From the NCBI GenBank assembly GCA_024684435.1, contig JAIKWV010000019.1, positions 1 through 64,000 on the forward strand: DNA of 64,000 nt. The letters run 5' to 3'. Shown piece by piece: positions 17,319-25,713 of the stretch. The stretch's first letter is position 1. Each line of letters starts with the position of its first letter. The translations under genes were made by a program, and so were the position numbers. The notes under the pieces were generated by a model that was not told the DNA's origin, did no database searches, and saw only the letters and a program-made list of their open reading frames with translations. This DNA is from Clostridiales bacterium (GTDB taxonomy: Bacteria; Bacillota; Clostridia; Oscillospirales; Acutalibacteraceae).

Positions 17319-17837
17319 ATGAGAAAGAAAATTTTATCGGCGGCTGTTATACTGTCGCTTATATTAACGCTGGCAGCTTGCGGAACGGGAGATAAAACGC
17401 CCGACGAGACCTCAGTTACCACAAAACCGGCGTCATTCACCGGCAACTGGCCCAGAGAATCCATCATGGCGGAGCTTCCCGTGCTGGTGGACAACGCGGC
17501 GTCCATAAGCCATGAGGTGGATCAGCCCTCAGAGGGCAACGAATACTATATAATATATGTTAAGGAAATTTCTTATCAGAAATATTACGACTACATCTAT
17601 GACCTTGAGGCAATGGGCTTCAATTATCCCGACCTGAACATGATCCCCGCCACGGAAAACCAGACCGAGGGGAAGAAGATCGAATGGACCGCCGACAACG
17701 GAGAGCTTTGGATCACCTGTACATGGAACAGTCCGAAGTATGTGAACCCATCCAGCGGCGAGGCTGAGGAAAATCAGCTCATGCTTGTGGTCAGGAATTT
17801 CATTGGCACAGCTCCCACCGCGACCGAGGCGAATTGA
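17319..17837 (+). CDS. Lipoprotein of unknown function
   Basis: 172 residues with the lipobox LAAC at residue 21, followed by a Thr-rich linker. The mature domain (45-165) contains NWPRESIMAELP, SYQKYYDYIYDLEAMGFNYP and a Trp-rich strand region (IEWTADNGELWITCTW). The order looks like a small alpha/beta domain seen in many Clostridial lipoproteins of unknown role. It starts only three bases after the alcohol dehydrogenase stop codon, so the two are co-transcribed. Confidence 0.75.
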   Translation: MRKKILSAAVILSLILTLAACGTGDKTPDETSVTTKPASFTGNWPRESIMAELPVLVDNAASISHEVDQPSEGNEYYIIYVKEISYQKYYDYIYDLEAMGFNYPDLNMIPATENQTEGKKIEWTADNGELWITCTWNSPKYVNPSSGEAEENQLMLVVRNFIGTAPTATEAN

Positions 17838-17857
17838 TTTTAAACACAATAAAAAAC

Positions 17858-17896
17858 GACCGCAACCGGCTGAAAACTGCCGATTGCGGTCAATTT
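17858..17896. terminator. Bidirectional terminator between convergent genes
   Basis: GACCGCAACCGGC / GCCGATTGCGGTC stem; T-rich runs follow on both strands, so it can serve both the lipoprotein gene and the aldolase gene. Confidence 0.85.
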
Positions 17897-17918
17897 TATA
17901 TATTGATCATTTTGCCGA

Positions 17919-18854
17919 TCAGGCCTTGCCGTCACAGCCGAGAACGTCAACGATCTTGTGCTCGACCATTGCCTGGATGGCGTCGCGGGCGGGCTTGAGA
18001 TACTGGCGGGGATCGAAGTGGCTGGGATTCTCCGCGAGATACTTGCGGATAGCCGCTGTCATTGCAAGACGAAGGTCAGAGTCGATGTTGATCTTGCATA
18101 CCGCCATGGTCGCCGCTTTGCGGAGCATATCCTCGGGGATGCCGATAGCGTCGTCCAGCTTGCCGCCGTACTGATTGATCTGCTTTACGCACTCCGGGAT
18201 AACGGAGCTTGCGCCGTGGAGAACGATGGGGAAGTCGGGAAGCTTCTTCTCGACCTCTTCGAGGATATCGAAACGAAGCTGAGGCTTCTGACCGGGCTTG
18301 AACTTGTATGCGCCGTGGCTTGTGCCGATAGCTATCGCAAGGGAGTCAACGCCTGTGCGTGTGGCAAAGTCGTAGACCTGCTCGGGCTTTGTGTAGGAGG
18401 CGTCCTCCGCGCTGACGTTCACGTCGTCCTCAATACCGGCAAGCTGACCCAGCTCACCCTCTACCACAACGCCTTTGTCGTGGGCATATTCCACGACCTT
18501 CTTTGTGAGCGCCACATTCTCCTCATAGGGGAGATGGGAACCGTCGATCATGACCGAGGTAAAGCCGCCGTCTATGCAGCTCTTGCAGGTCTCGAAATCC
18601 GGACCGTGATCAAGGTGCAGGGCGATGGGAAGACCTGTTTCGATAACAGCCGCCTCAACCAGCTTTACAAGGTAGGTGTGGTTAGCGTAGGCGCGGGCGC
18701 CCTTTGATACCTGAAGGATAAGGGGAGCGTTGAGCTTCTGACCCGCCTGAACGATACCCTGGATGATCTCCATGTTGTTTACGTTGAAGGCGCCAACGGC
18801 GTATTTGCCCTTGTAAGCGTCCTCAAACATCTTCTTTGTTGTTACCAATGGCAT
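17919..18854 (-). CDS. fba: Class II fructose-bisphosphate aldolase
   Basis: 311 residues. Motifs of the zinc-dependent class II family are visible: GAFNVNNMEI at the N-terminus, LHLDHGPDFETC with the catalytic Asp and zinc His, GELGQLAG with zinc Glu, GTSHGAYK and VLHGASSV with zinc His residues, and CKINIDSDLR. It cleaves fructose 1,6-bisphosphate in glycolysis. The start is ATG 18854, with AGGAG eight bases upstream; a GTG at 18863 overlaps the ribosome site. It has its own promoter and lies just after fucI on the same strand, so it might also be read from the fucose operon. Confidence 0.93.
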   Translation of the reverse strand: MPLVTTKKMFEDAYKGKYAVGAFNVNNMEIIQGIVQAGQKLNAPLILQVSKGARAYANHTYLVKLVEAAVIETGLPIALHLDHGPDFETCKSCIDGGFTSVMIDGSHLPYEENVALTKKVVEYAHDKGVVVEGELGQLAGIEDDVNVSAEDASYTKPEQVYDFATRTGVDSLAIAIGTSHGAYKFKPGQKPQLRFDILEEVEKKLPDFPIVLHGASSVIPECVKQINQYGGKLDDAIGIPEDMLRKAATMAVCKINIDSDLRLAMTAAIRKYLAENPSHFDPRQYLKPARDAIQAMVEHKIVDVLGCDGKA

Positions 18855-18887
18855 ATTTATCACTCCTGTTTTTATGTTTCCACAGGC

Positions 18888-18917
18888 ATTATATCATTTA
18901 AATATAAACGCCGTCAA
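18888..18917 (-). promoter_or_regulatory. Promoter of the aldolase gene
   Basis: Minus strand TTGACG (complement of 18912-18917), 18 bp, TATAAT (complement of 18888-18893), located between the fucI stop and the aldolase start. Confidence 0.6.
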
Positions 18918-18919
18918 TA

Positions 18920-20734
18920 TTATTTGTAGAATGGGCCGTAATTCTGGCAGGCTCTGAAGTCTGCGCTCTCAAGATCCTTTGTGCCGAAAGCGCCCCAGCA
19001 GTGGGGTCTGTAAATGTCGCAGTCGGCAACGTTGTGCATGGCTACGGGGATGCGGAGCATACTTGCAAGGGTGATAAGATCCTTGCCGATGTGACCGTAG
19101 GTCAGGGAGCCGTGGTTAGCGCCCCAGTTTGCCATTACGGAGTAAACGTCCTTGAAGGCGTTGTTGGCGCCGGTGATTGGAGCAAACCATGTTGTGGGCC
19201 AGGTGGGATCGGTTCTCATATCCAGCTTCTTGTGTACCTCATCGGGAAGGGTCACGGTGTAGCCTTCGGCGATCTGAAGAACCGGACCGAGACCGTCGAC
19301 TATATTGAATCTTATCATTGTGGCGGGCATTTCAGCCATGGTCTTGAAGTGGGATGAGTATCCGCCGCCTCTGAAGTAACCTTTATCAGCCGCGCACCAG
19401 TCAACAGCCTTGAGCATGGCGTCGATGTCCTCGTCGGTGACTTTCCACCAGGGCTTGATAACCGGGTTGCCGTTTTCGTCCTTCTGCACTCCTGTGGCGT
19501 CCAGAGCGGCGGCACCGGAATTGATAAGGTGGATGAAGCCGCCTGCCGCCTTGCCTGTCAGCTCATAGCCGGTGACACGCTTTACAGCCTCCGGGCTCCA
19601 GTATGTCCTCACGTCCGCGAAAATGCTTGCGGTACCGGTGAGCATTTTGCCGACCAGCATGGAAAGACCGTTGAGACCGTCGTTCTCCGTGGCGAAGGTA
19701 AGGGGTTCCTTCTTGCCGTTCCAATCGAAGCTTGTGTTGAGGATAGCCTCGGTAAAGTCGCAGTTGGGCATGAAGTCTGTCCACTGTCTCTGACCCTGGA
19801 AGCCGCCGAGAATGGCGTTCCTGCCCAGAGCTTCCTCATGCCAGCCTGTGGTAAGGGCGCCGTTCTTTTTCTGTATCTCCTCGTTGGGGACAACATCGTT
19901 GAGCTTGTCGTTGCCAAGAAGAATGTCACGGCAGATGAGGGTCATCTTTGTAACAAATTCCCACTCCCACTCTTTTCTTTCGGGGGATGAGGGCTTTTCG
20001 TTCTTGTCGAAGCCCTCGGGGCAGTTCGCCTTGACCCATGCAAGGGCAATCTCATATTCCTCATGGTCGTAGATCTCAAGGTCGACTCTGCGCTGGATCT
20101 CGCACATATCCACCCACTCCGCGCGGATGTCGAAATATTTTTGCATAACGTCAGCGTCGCAGTATGAACCGGCGATGCCCATGGCGATGGCGCCGATGTT
20201 GACGTAGGATTTGCCCTTGATCTGACCCATTGCTATTGCGCAGCGGGCGAAGCGGAGAAGTTTTTCCTTAACGTCATCGGGGACGGAGGCGTCGTCACAT
20301 TCCTGAACGTCGTGACCGTAGATCGAAAATGCGGGCAGTCCTCTCTGAGCGTATGCCGCAAGCACAGCGGCAAGGTAAACCGCGCCGGGACGCTCGGTGC
20401 CGTTAAAGCCCCATACAGCCTTTATGGTGTTGGGATCCATATCAAAGGTCTCACTGCCGTAGCACCAGCAGGGAGTGACGGAAAGGGTGGCGCAGACGTT
20501 CTGAGTTGAGAAGTACTCGGCGCACTTTGCCGCCTCCGCCGCGCCGCCTATGGTGCAGGGAGAAATGACGCACTCCGCGTGGGTGCCGTCTGTGTAAAAT
20601 ACGTTTGCCTCGATAAGCTCCTTGGCGGCGTTGGCAAGAGACATGGTCTTTTCCTCAAGGCTCTCTCTTACCCCGCCCCAACGGCCGTCGATGATGGGTC
20701 TGATGCCGATTCTGACTTTTGACACAGTATTCAT
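18920..20734 (-). CDS. fucI: L-fucose isomerase
   Basis: About 604 residues. It begins with the family signature ([20 protein letters not shown]) and has [15 protein letters not shown], the metal-binding Glu/Asp regions and a C-terminal domain ending NYGPFYK. It converts L-fucose to L-fuculose (also D-arabinose to D-ribulose) in the cytoplasm. AAAGG lies directly before ATG 20734; GTG at 20725 has the better ribosome spacing and may be the real start. It is 19 bp downstream of the kinase gene. A longer open frame to 20827 would overlap the kinase. Confidence 0.95.
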   Translation of the reverse strand: MNTVSKVRIGIRPIIDGRWGGVRESLEEKTMSLANAAKELIEANVFYTDGTHAECVISPCTIGGAAEAAKCAEYFSTQNVCATLSVTPCWCYGSETFDMDPNTIKAVWGFNGTERPGAVYLAAVLAAYAQRGLPAFSIYGHDVQECDDASVPDDVKEKLLRFARCAIAMGQIKGKSYVNIGAIAMGIAGSYCDADVMQKYFDIRAEWVDMCEIQRRVDLEIYDHEEYEIALAWVKANCPEGFDKNEKPSSPERKEWEWEFVTKMTLICRDILLGNDKLNDVVPNEEIQKKNGALTTGWHEEALGRNAILGGFQGQRQWTDFMPNCDFTEAILNTSFDWNGKKEPLTFATENDGLNGLSMLVGKMLTGTASIFADVRTYWSPEAVKRVTGYELTGKAAGGFIHLINSGAAALDATGVQKDENGNPVIKPWWKVTDEDIDAMLKAVDWCAADKGYFRGGGYSSHFKTMAEMPATMIRFNIVDGLGPVLQIAEGYTVTLPDEVHKKLDMRTDPTWPTTWFAPITGANNAFKDVYSVMANWGANHGSLTYGHIGKDLITLASMLRIPVAMHNVADCDIYRPHCWGAFGTKDLESADFRACQNYGPFYK

Positions 20735-20753
20735 CCTTTCGTATATAAAAAAT

Positions 20754-22220
20754 TTATTTACTGACAATTTTAAGATATTCCCCGTAAGCCTGCTGCCACA
20801 GCTCCGTATTTTCGGGAGCGTACTCAACGATATCGTTGCTCCATGCTATTATGCTGCGGGCGTCCTCGATGGAACCGATCTCTCCGCTTGAAATGAGCTG
20901 GATCGCCACATTGCCAAGCACCGTTGCTTCCACGGGACCCGCCTTGACGGGAACTCCGCAGGCGTTGGCGGTGAGCTGACACAGGAAGGTGTCCTTTGTT
21001 CCGCCGCCGATGACATGGATCACAGGATAGCTCCTATCGGTGCATTCCGCAAGGCTGTCAAAGGTTTGCCTGTACTTCATGGCAAGGCTCTCGTAGATAC
21101 AGCGCATGACCTCGCCCACGGTTTCGGGTACATTCTGACCGGTACGGCGGCAGTAGTCGCGGACTCTGCCGGGAATGTCTCCGGGAGCGATGAGCTCGGG
21201 CAGATCCGGGTCAACAAAGCAGTTGAAGGCGGGAGCCTCCAGAGCAAGCCGCTCAAGATCCGCATAGGAGTAATCCATGCCTTCGCTGCGCCACTGACGG
21301 CGGCTTTCCTGAATGAGCCAAAGCCCCACGATATTCTTAAGGAAGCCGGTGGTGTCGCCGTAGCCTCCCTCGTTGGTGATGTTTATCTCAAGGGTCTTTT
21401 CGTTGACGATGGGTTTCGGTATCTCGGTGCCGAAAAGGGACCAGGTACCGCTGCTTATAAATGCGAAATCGCCATCCGGACAGGGCACCGCGGTTATGGC
21501 GGATTGGGTGTCGTGACCGCAGACAGCTATCACAGGCACAGGCTTTACCCCGCATTCCTGACAGATCTCCTCCGACAGGGGAGCGACAACCGTGCCCGAG
21601 GGCACCATGGGGGCAAACAGCTCCCGGTCAACGCCGATACCCTTCAATATCCTGTCCGACCAGTCGTGGGTGTGTACGTCGATAAGCTGGGAGGTGGTGG
21701 CGATGGAGTACTCCGTCACCTTTTTCCCCGTGAGAAGGTAGGAAAACAGATCCGGTGTAAAGAGCAGTTTGTCCGCCCGGTCTAAAATATGAGGCCTTTG
21801 TTTTCTCAGGGAGAGCAGCTGAAATACGGTGTTCAGCTCCATGAACTGGATGCCGGTAATGCCGTACATCTCCTCCCGGGGTATTGTTTTGAACGCCTCT
21901 TCTATCATGCCCTTGGTACGGGCGTCACGGTAGTGTATGGGGTTCTCCACCAGACAGCCGTGCTCGTCTATCAGACCGAAATCCACGCCCCAGGTGTCTA
22001 TGCCGATGCTGTCAAAACCGCCGGCAAGCTTGGCCTTGATGATGCCCTGCTTTATCTCATAAAACAGACGCAGGGTGTCCCAGTACAGGGTGCCGTTCAC
22101 CCGGACGGGATCATTGGAAAATCTGTGTACCTCGGTGAGGGTTATCCTGCCGCCGTCCAGGGCGCCGATTATGGCTCTGCCGCTGGAAGCGCCGAAGTCG
22201 AATGCCAAAACTCTTTTCAT
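20754..22220 (-). CDS. FGGY-family sugar kinase, L-fuculokinase/rhamnulokinase type
   Basis: 488 residues with the FGGY plan: N-terminal ATPase motif [36 protein letters not shown] with the catalytic Asp, SSGTWSLFG, and IGGGTKD in the C-terminal half. By sequence it is most like rhamnulokinase (RhaB). Because it lies between fucU and fucI, it most likely phosphorylates L-fuculose; Firmicute fucose operons often use a RhaB-like enzyme. No rhamnose isomerase is present in the window. Confidence 0.88.
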   Translation of the reverse strand: MKRVLAFDFGASSGRAIIGALDGGRITLTEVHRFSNDPVRVNGTLYWDTLRLFYEIKQGIIKAKLAGGFDSIGIDTWGVDFGLIDEHGCLVENPIHYRDARTKGMIEEAFKTIPREEMYGITGIQFMELNTVFQLLSLRKQRPHILDRADKLLFTPDLFSYLLTGKKVTEYSIATTSQLIDVHTHDWSDRILKGIGVDRELFAPMVPSGTVVAPLSEEICQECGVKPVPVIAVCGHDTQSAITAVPCPDGDFAFISSGTWSLFGTEIPKPIVNEKTLEINITNEGGYGDTTGFLKNIVGLWLIQESRRQWRSEGMDYSYADLERLALEAPAFNCFVDPDLPELIAPGDIPGRVRDYCRRTGQNVPETVGEVMRCIYESLAMKYRQTFDSLAECTDRSYPVIHVIGGGTKDTFLCQLTANACGVPVKAGPVEATVLGNVAIQLISSGEIGSIEDARSIIAWSNDIVEYAPENTELWQQAYGEYLKIVSK

Positions 22221-22236
22221 CTTTCTGCGCTCCTGT

Positions 22237-22662
22237 TCAGCCGACGACTACGCCTTTTTTGAGTATTATGTTCGCGTAAATGGCGGTCTCTCCCGTGGCT
22301 ATTACCGCGTATGCCTTTTTCGCTCTGTCATAAAAAGCAAAGCGCTCCACCAGCTCCATCTTTGCCTCGCCCTCGTATTTTTCGATGGTCTTTTTATAAT
22401 CCGCCCAGATCTCCGGAGGGTTCTTGGAATCGCCGTTGTCCATGAGAGCGGCGGGCTTTTCCACATAGGTGTCCAGGGGCATGAGCTGTAAAATGGCGTC
22501 CAGCAGTTCGTTTACGCCGTGACCGTCACAGCGTATGAGTCTCTGCGCCACGGAGGCCGCGGGGAAATTGCCGTCGCCGATAACGATCTCGTCACCGTGA
22601 CCCATTTCCATAAGTGTTTTTAAAAGCTCCGGGGATAAAAGGGGAGAAATGTTCTTGAGCAT
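22237..22662 (-). CDS. fucU: L-fucose mutarotase
   Basis: 141 residues of the RbsD/FucU family. Catalytic-region motifs are visible: MGHGDEIVIGDGNFPA near the N-terminus and RCDGHGV near residue 45, with the final strand ETAIYANIILKKGV. It interconverts the anomers of L-fucose so the isomerase gets its substrate. The gene lies 16 bp upstream of the kinase gene and 18 bp downstream of the PAP2 gene. Confidence 0.93.
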   Translation of the reverse strand: MLKNISPLLSPELLKTLMEMGHGDEIVIGDGNFPAASVAQRLIRCDGHGVNELLDAILQLMPLDTYVEKPAALMDNGDSKNPPEIWADYKKTIEKYEGEAKMELVERFAFYDRAKKAYAVIATGETAIYANIILKKGVVVG

Positions 22663-22680
22663 AATAATTATTCCTTTCGT

Positions 22681-23256
22681 TTAAAGCTTTTCAAGCTTCT
22701 TTTGTTGGATCTTTTTGTCAATAGAATTTACAATGAGCATGGCGATCACTCCGCAGAGTATGCCGATGACTATGCCGGCAAGAACGTCGGTGCAGTAGTG
22801 GACGTGGAGATATATCCTTGAAAATCCCACGAGTATCGCCAGAATGATCCCTGCGACGCCCATCCATTTTTTGTCAGCCGCAAAGAGGGAGACAGCGCCG
22901 GCAAAGCACACCACGGTGTGACCGGAGGGGAAGGAGTAGTCGGAGGGCTTTTTGATCAGCTCCGGGTACTGAAACACGCCCTTCCACGCCTCAAGATCAA
23001 AAGGCCGCGGCCGCTCAAATACATTTTTTAGTATCAGGTTTACCGAAACGCCGTCAAGGATTATTGCCACCGCCATTATCAAGCCCACGCGGCGGTATTT
23101 CTTCGTCATGCAGAGCACAAGGGCAAGAATTATCCAGAAAAGACCTTTATTGCCGAAAACGGTTATGATCGGGAAAATTTTATCCAAAACCGGATTCCAG
23201 AGATTTTTCTCTACCCATTGAAAGACTGTCCAGTCAAATTTCAATACAGCGTCCAT
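22681..23256 (-). CDS. PAP2-family membrane phosphatase
   Basis: 191 residues with five or six membrane helices. The three phosphatase motifs are present: KNVFERPRP (K-x6-RP), PSGHTV and SRIYLHVHYCTDV (SR-x5-H-x3-D). The family removes phosphate from lipid pyrophosphates, often undecaprenyl pyrophosphate. It is the first gene of the transcript leading into fucU-kinase-fucI, with AAAGGAGG before the ATG. The link with fucose use is only positional. Confidence 0.88.
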   Translation of the reverse strand: MDAVLKFDWTVFQWVEKNLWNPVLDKIFPIITVFGNKGLFWIILALVLCMTKKYRRVGLIMAVAIILDGVSVNLILKNVFERPRPFDLEAWKGVFQYPELIKKPSDYSFPSGHTVVCFAGAVSLFAADKKWMGVAGIILAILVGFSRIYLHVHYCTDVLAGIVIGILCGVIAMLIVNSIDKKIQQKKLEKL

Positions 23257-23299
23257 AAAATCCTCCTTTATATTATTAAAAAATTAAAACCTATTTAAA

Positions 23300-23327
23300 A
23301 GTATAACACAACATAATAAAAAATCAA
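23300..23327 (-). promoter_or_regulatory. Promoter of the PAP2-fucose operon
   Basis: Minus strand TTGATT (complement of 23322-23327), 16 bp, TATACT (complement of 23300-23305). It is back to back with the tRNA promoter. Confidence 0.55.
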
Positions 23328-23391
23328 TAATATTACTCAATAATTTGTCCCGGGGTGTTTCGACATTTTAAAAATATTTTTTAAAAAAGTC

Positions 23392-23420
23392 TTGACTACA
23401 TAAGATAATTGTGTTATATT
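23392..23420 (+). promoter_or_regulatory. Promoter of tRNA-Thr
   Basis: TTGACT (23392-23397), 17 bp, TATATT (23415-23420), 16 bp before the mature tRNA. Confidence 0.75.
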
Positions 23421-23436
23421 ATTCAAGCACTTAAGT

Positions 23437-23512
23437 GCTGGTGTAGCTCAGTTGGTAGAGCAGCTGATTTGTAATCAGCAGGTCGGGGGTTCGAGTCCGT
23501 CCACCAGCTCCA
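23437..23512 (+). tRNA. tRNA-Thr (anticodon TGT)
   Basis: 76 bases. Acceptor stem GCTGGTG / CACCAGC with discriminator T and encoded CCA (23510-23512). The anticodon stem-loop CTGAT-TTGTAAT-CAG gives anticodon TGT, reading ACA. The T arm is GGGGG-TTCGAGT-CCGTC with a G-G mismatch at its third pair. Confidence 0.95.
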
Positions 23513-23513
23513 T

Positions 23514-23556
23514 GAAATAAGCCTGATTTGTCCGCCGGACAAATCAGGCTTATTTC
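23514..23556 (+). terminator. Long terminator hairpin after tRNA-Thr
   Basis: A perfect 21-bp inverted repeat (GAAATAAGCCTGATTTGTCCG and its complement) begins one base after the encoded CCA end. Confidence 0.85.
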
Positions 23557-23618
23557 AATGATATACCCTGCGGCGTATTGTATAATTTTACGCAAACTAT
23601 TTGTTTTTCATTGAAAGA

Positions 23619-23647
23619 TTGAATCGTTCAAATTTTTCTTGTATAAT
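23619..23647 (+). promoter_or_regulatory. Promoter of the islet lipoprotein gene
   Basis: TTGAAT (23619-23624), 17 bp, TATAAT (23642-23647). The -35 lies in a small inverted repeat TTGAA-TCG-TTCAA. Confidence 0.65.
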
Positions 23648-23694
23648 ACAAAAATATAAAGAGATTTACAAATCGAAGTTTGTAGGTGACCATT

Positions 23695-24246
23695 ATGAAA
23701 AAGAAGAGAATAGTGTTTATAATCACATCTATTATGATGCTCGTGCTTTTGCTTTCCGGTTGTTCAACCGACACAGAGAATAGCAAAATAAGATATGATC
23801 ACGTCGCTATGCCTGAAGAGACAGATCCGTATTACGTTATCGGATTTTCTGATTATGTATTTATCGGCAGCACACTGTCAGATGGGATCTCTGTTACTCT
23901 TCCAAGCGGAAACAAAAAGCTGGAGTATGATATTTCCGTCAATGAATGTTTAAAGGGAAACTTAGCAAAAGAAATAAAAGCGGCATATCCGGCGTATTAC
24001 GAGGATGATGGCACACTTGTTTTGATGGAAGGCGAAGCTATTAAAGATGACGGCCTTCCCGAAAAAGGCACGAATTATATCTTTGTCGGGACGGCGCAGC
24101 CGGACGGCAGTATCTTTTTGGAAAGCTTATATGCAAAAACCGAATATAACGATGACAACTATCAAAAGTTCATAGATTATGTGGAAAATGAAACAAGCGT
24201 TGACAGAGAACGTTTTAACAGTTCATTTGAGATCGATTCTGATTAA
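23695..24246 (+). CDS. Lipoprotein of unknown function
   Basis: 183 residues with the lipobox LSGC near residue 24. The mature part has an OB-like or immunoglobulin-like beta region (DYVFIGSTL, LEYDISVNECLKGN) and an acidic C-terminus. Similar secreted proteins in Firmicutes share the pattern VIGFSDYVFIG followed by a beta strand series, but I cannot name a family. The start is ATG 23695 with AGGTG six bases upstream. The gene is AT-richer than the neighbouring fucose operon, in keeping with an accessory islet next to a tRNA gene. Confidence 0.7.
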   Translation: MKKKRIVFIITSIMMLVLLLSGCSTDTENSKIRYDHVAMPEETDPYYVIGFSDYVFIGSTLSDGISVTLPSGNKKLEYDISVNECLKGNLAKEIKAAYPAYYEDDGTLVLMEGEAIKDDGLPEKGTNYIFVGTAQPDGSIFLESLYAKTEYNDDNYQKFIDYVENETSVDRERFNSSFEIDSD

Positions 24247-24337
24247 CAGATCCCGGTTTGACGAGGCTTTGTGTGTTCGGCATTTTTCACATTTTGATTT
24301 TTAATGGGATTTTTGGCAACATATAAGTAATAATTTT

Positions 24338-24457
24338 ATGAGGGGTTTTTACGCTGTGCCTACCACGGCAGGCACCGGCTCCGAAACAACAATAACAGCT
24401 ATCGTTTCCGACCCCGAGACTCATGAAAAATACGGCATGACATTTCAAAAGACATAA
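24338..24457 (+). pseudogene. Remnant of an iron-containing alcohol dehydrogenase gene
   Basis: A 39-codon open frame encodes FYAVPTTAGTGSETT...SDPETHEKYGM, matching the conserved core of Fe-ADH proteins (residues about 150-180 of the intact enzyme at 16104-17315). No homologous sequence is seen before or after it. A terminator follows. It is close to but not a copy of the local intact gene (ETTITAIVS against EVTLAAVIT), so it derives from another paralog. Confidence 0.85.
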
Positions 24458-24469
24458 TTATAAATCATA

Positions 24470-24503
24470 AAACGGAGCGGTTCACAGAGCCGCTCCGTTT
24501 TTG
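24470..24503 (+). terminator. Terminator after the dehydrogenase remnant
   Basis: AAACGGAGCGG / CCGCTCCGTTT stem with a nine-base loop, then TT. It may be all that remains of the original gene's 3' end. Confidence 0.8.
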
Positions 24504-24513
24504 CGCTTCAAAG

Positions 24514-24573
24514 ACAAAGAAGACCCCCTAAAGCGATTTACGCTTCAGAGGGTTTTAATCTTCGAGTAAAATG
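24514..24573. repeat. 60-bp repeat, copy A (3' end of XRE gene plus terminator)
   Basis: 57 of 60 bases match 25267-25326. It contains the last codons of the XRE gene (ILLED-stop on the minus strand) and its hairpin terminator (CCCTCTGAAGCG ... CGCTTTAGGGGG). Confidence 0.9.
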
Positions 24574-24878
24574 TCGACAATTCTTTCGATTTTTGTTTGT
24601 GTTTCTTTCGGTGCGGACAAGATCTTTTTTACCAGAGCATCAGCGTCTGCCTCCACCATTTTGCCGGTCAACAGATAATCGGCGGTAACGCCCAACGCAG
24701 TACTGATCTTTATCAGGTTCTCAGAGAGGATGGATTTACTGCCACGTTCAGCGGTTGATAACATCTGTGGAGAAACATCGGCGCGAGCGGCGAGTTCCTC
24801 TTGCGATAAACCTAACTGTTTGCGCTTTTGAACGATACGTTTACCCATATCACTGTATAAGCTGCTGTTATTTTGCAC
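24555..24878 (-). CDS. XRE-family transcriptional regulator
   Basis: 107 residues. An N-terminal helix-turn-helix (residues 12-66: GKRIVQKRKQLGLSQEELA, SPQMLSTAERGSK) is followed by a short helical tail (KETQTKIERIVDILLED). It likely represses its own islet or neighbouring genes. The start is GTG 24878 with GGAGG nine bases upstream. Its terminator region is duplicated downstream of the RAYT gene. Confidence 0.88.
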   Translation of the reverse strand: MQNNSSLYSDMGKRIVQKRKQLGLSQEELAARADVSPQMLSTAERGSKSILSENLIKISTALGVTADYLLTGKMVEADADALVKKILSAPKETQTKIERIVDILLED

Positions 24879-25040
24879 TGTTCAACACCTCCGCTTGTTT
24901 GTTATTATACCGTTAAAAGAGAATTGTTATAAGCGACTGAATTTGATAAAATCAAAAAGAATGGAATTATCGCCACATTTTGACAAAAGATGCACTCTTT
25001 TTATGGTAATGTATAAATGAAGCAGGAGGGAGGTGTTGTT

Positions 25041-25247
25041 GTGAGCTACAAAAAATTGATAAAAAATATTGCTGAAAGTTATAAGACTACATCGAAAGAG
25101 GTGGATACGGAGATTCGTGAAGCAATAAAAGCAGCCGGTTATGATGTGGAACCGGAAATATTTATTGCATTCGCCGTTGCAAAATTTAATAGCGAAATGA
25201 AACATAAAGCAGACTTTTACAAAAAGGCAATAGAACCATATAAATAA
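25041..25247 (+). CDS. Small protein of unknown function
   Basis: 68 residues (MSYKKLIKNIAESYKTTSKE...), mostly helical. GTG 25041 is chosen because GGGAGG lies seven bases upstream; the ATG at 25017 has no ribosome site and lies before it. The N-terminal pattern (I-x-x-IA-x-x-Y-x-TT-x-x-EV-x-x-EI-x-x-AI-x-x-A) resembles short Clostridial proteins sometimes labelled Spo0A-like sporulation factors, but the match is weak. A TTGACA (24980-24985) upstream may be its -35. It lies divergent from the XRE gene. Confidence 0.65.
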   Translation: MSYKKLIKNIAESYKTTSKEVDTEIREAIKAAGYDVEPEIFIAFAVAKFNSEMKHKADFYKKAIEPYK

Positions 25248-25266
25248 ATTATTTGATTGCTAAAAA

Positions 25267-25326
25267 ACAAAGAAAACCCCCTAAAGCGATTTGCGCTTCA
25301 GAGGGTTTTAATCTTCGAGCAAAATG
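25267..25326. repeat. 60-bp repeat, copy B
   Basis: Matches copy A (24514-24573) at 57 of 60 bases, including the minus-strand ILLED-stop codons in frame, without the rest of the XRE gene. Here the hairpin acts as the terminator of the minus-strand transposase gene. Confidence 0.9.
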
Positions 25327-25516
25327 AAATTAAGCGTAATATTCATCTTTGCCTATTAACCATTTTTCAGGGTTTTCGTTGATATATTGAATATGATGTA
25401 AATAATCCTCTTCATCGCGGATTATATGATCGTGAAAGCTACGCTGCCAGAGTTTTATGCCGGCTTCTTTTTCAGTAAATTTTTTGAGTGCGGCAACAAA
25501 ATTTGAGACCCGGTTT

Positions 25517-25543
25517 GTAGGGGTCGACGACCTCGGCGACCCT
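25517..25543 (+). repeat. REP-like palindrome inside the RAYT gene, copy 2
   Basis: GTAGGGGTCGACGACCTCGG CGACCC. It is in opposite orientation to the copy at 25688-25713 and adds about nine codons (GSPRSSTPT) after the HVHILLE motif without breaking the frame. Confidence 0.8.
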
Positions 25544-25687
25544 TGTAAATTACAAGAAGATTCTAAAAGAATATGCACATGATTGGGCATAATTACAAAA
25601 TTTTCAACGTTCAAATCTTCATAAATCCTGCCCATTTTTACAATGTTTTTCTCAACGATTTTTCTATAATTCTTTAATTCAAGATGA

Positions 25688-25713
25688 GGGCTGCCGAGGT
25701 CGTCAGCCCCTAC
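25688..25713 (-). repeat. REP-like palindrome inside the RAYT gene, copy 1
   Basis: On the minus strand GTAGGGGCTGACGACCTCGG CAGCCC. It encodes VGADDLGSP in the frame of the transposase, between the SSV and HLELKNYRK segments. Confidence 0.8.

Noticed and set aside
20735-20827. N-terminal extension of fucI
   Set aside because: It would overlap the kinase gene, and the family signature begins right after the chosen start.
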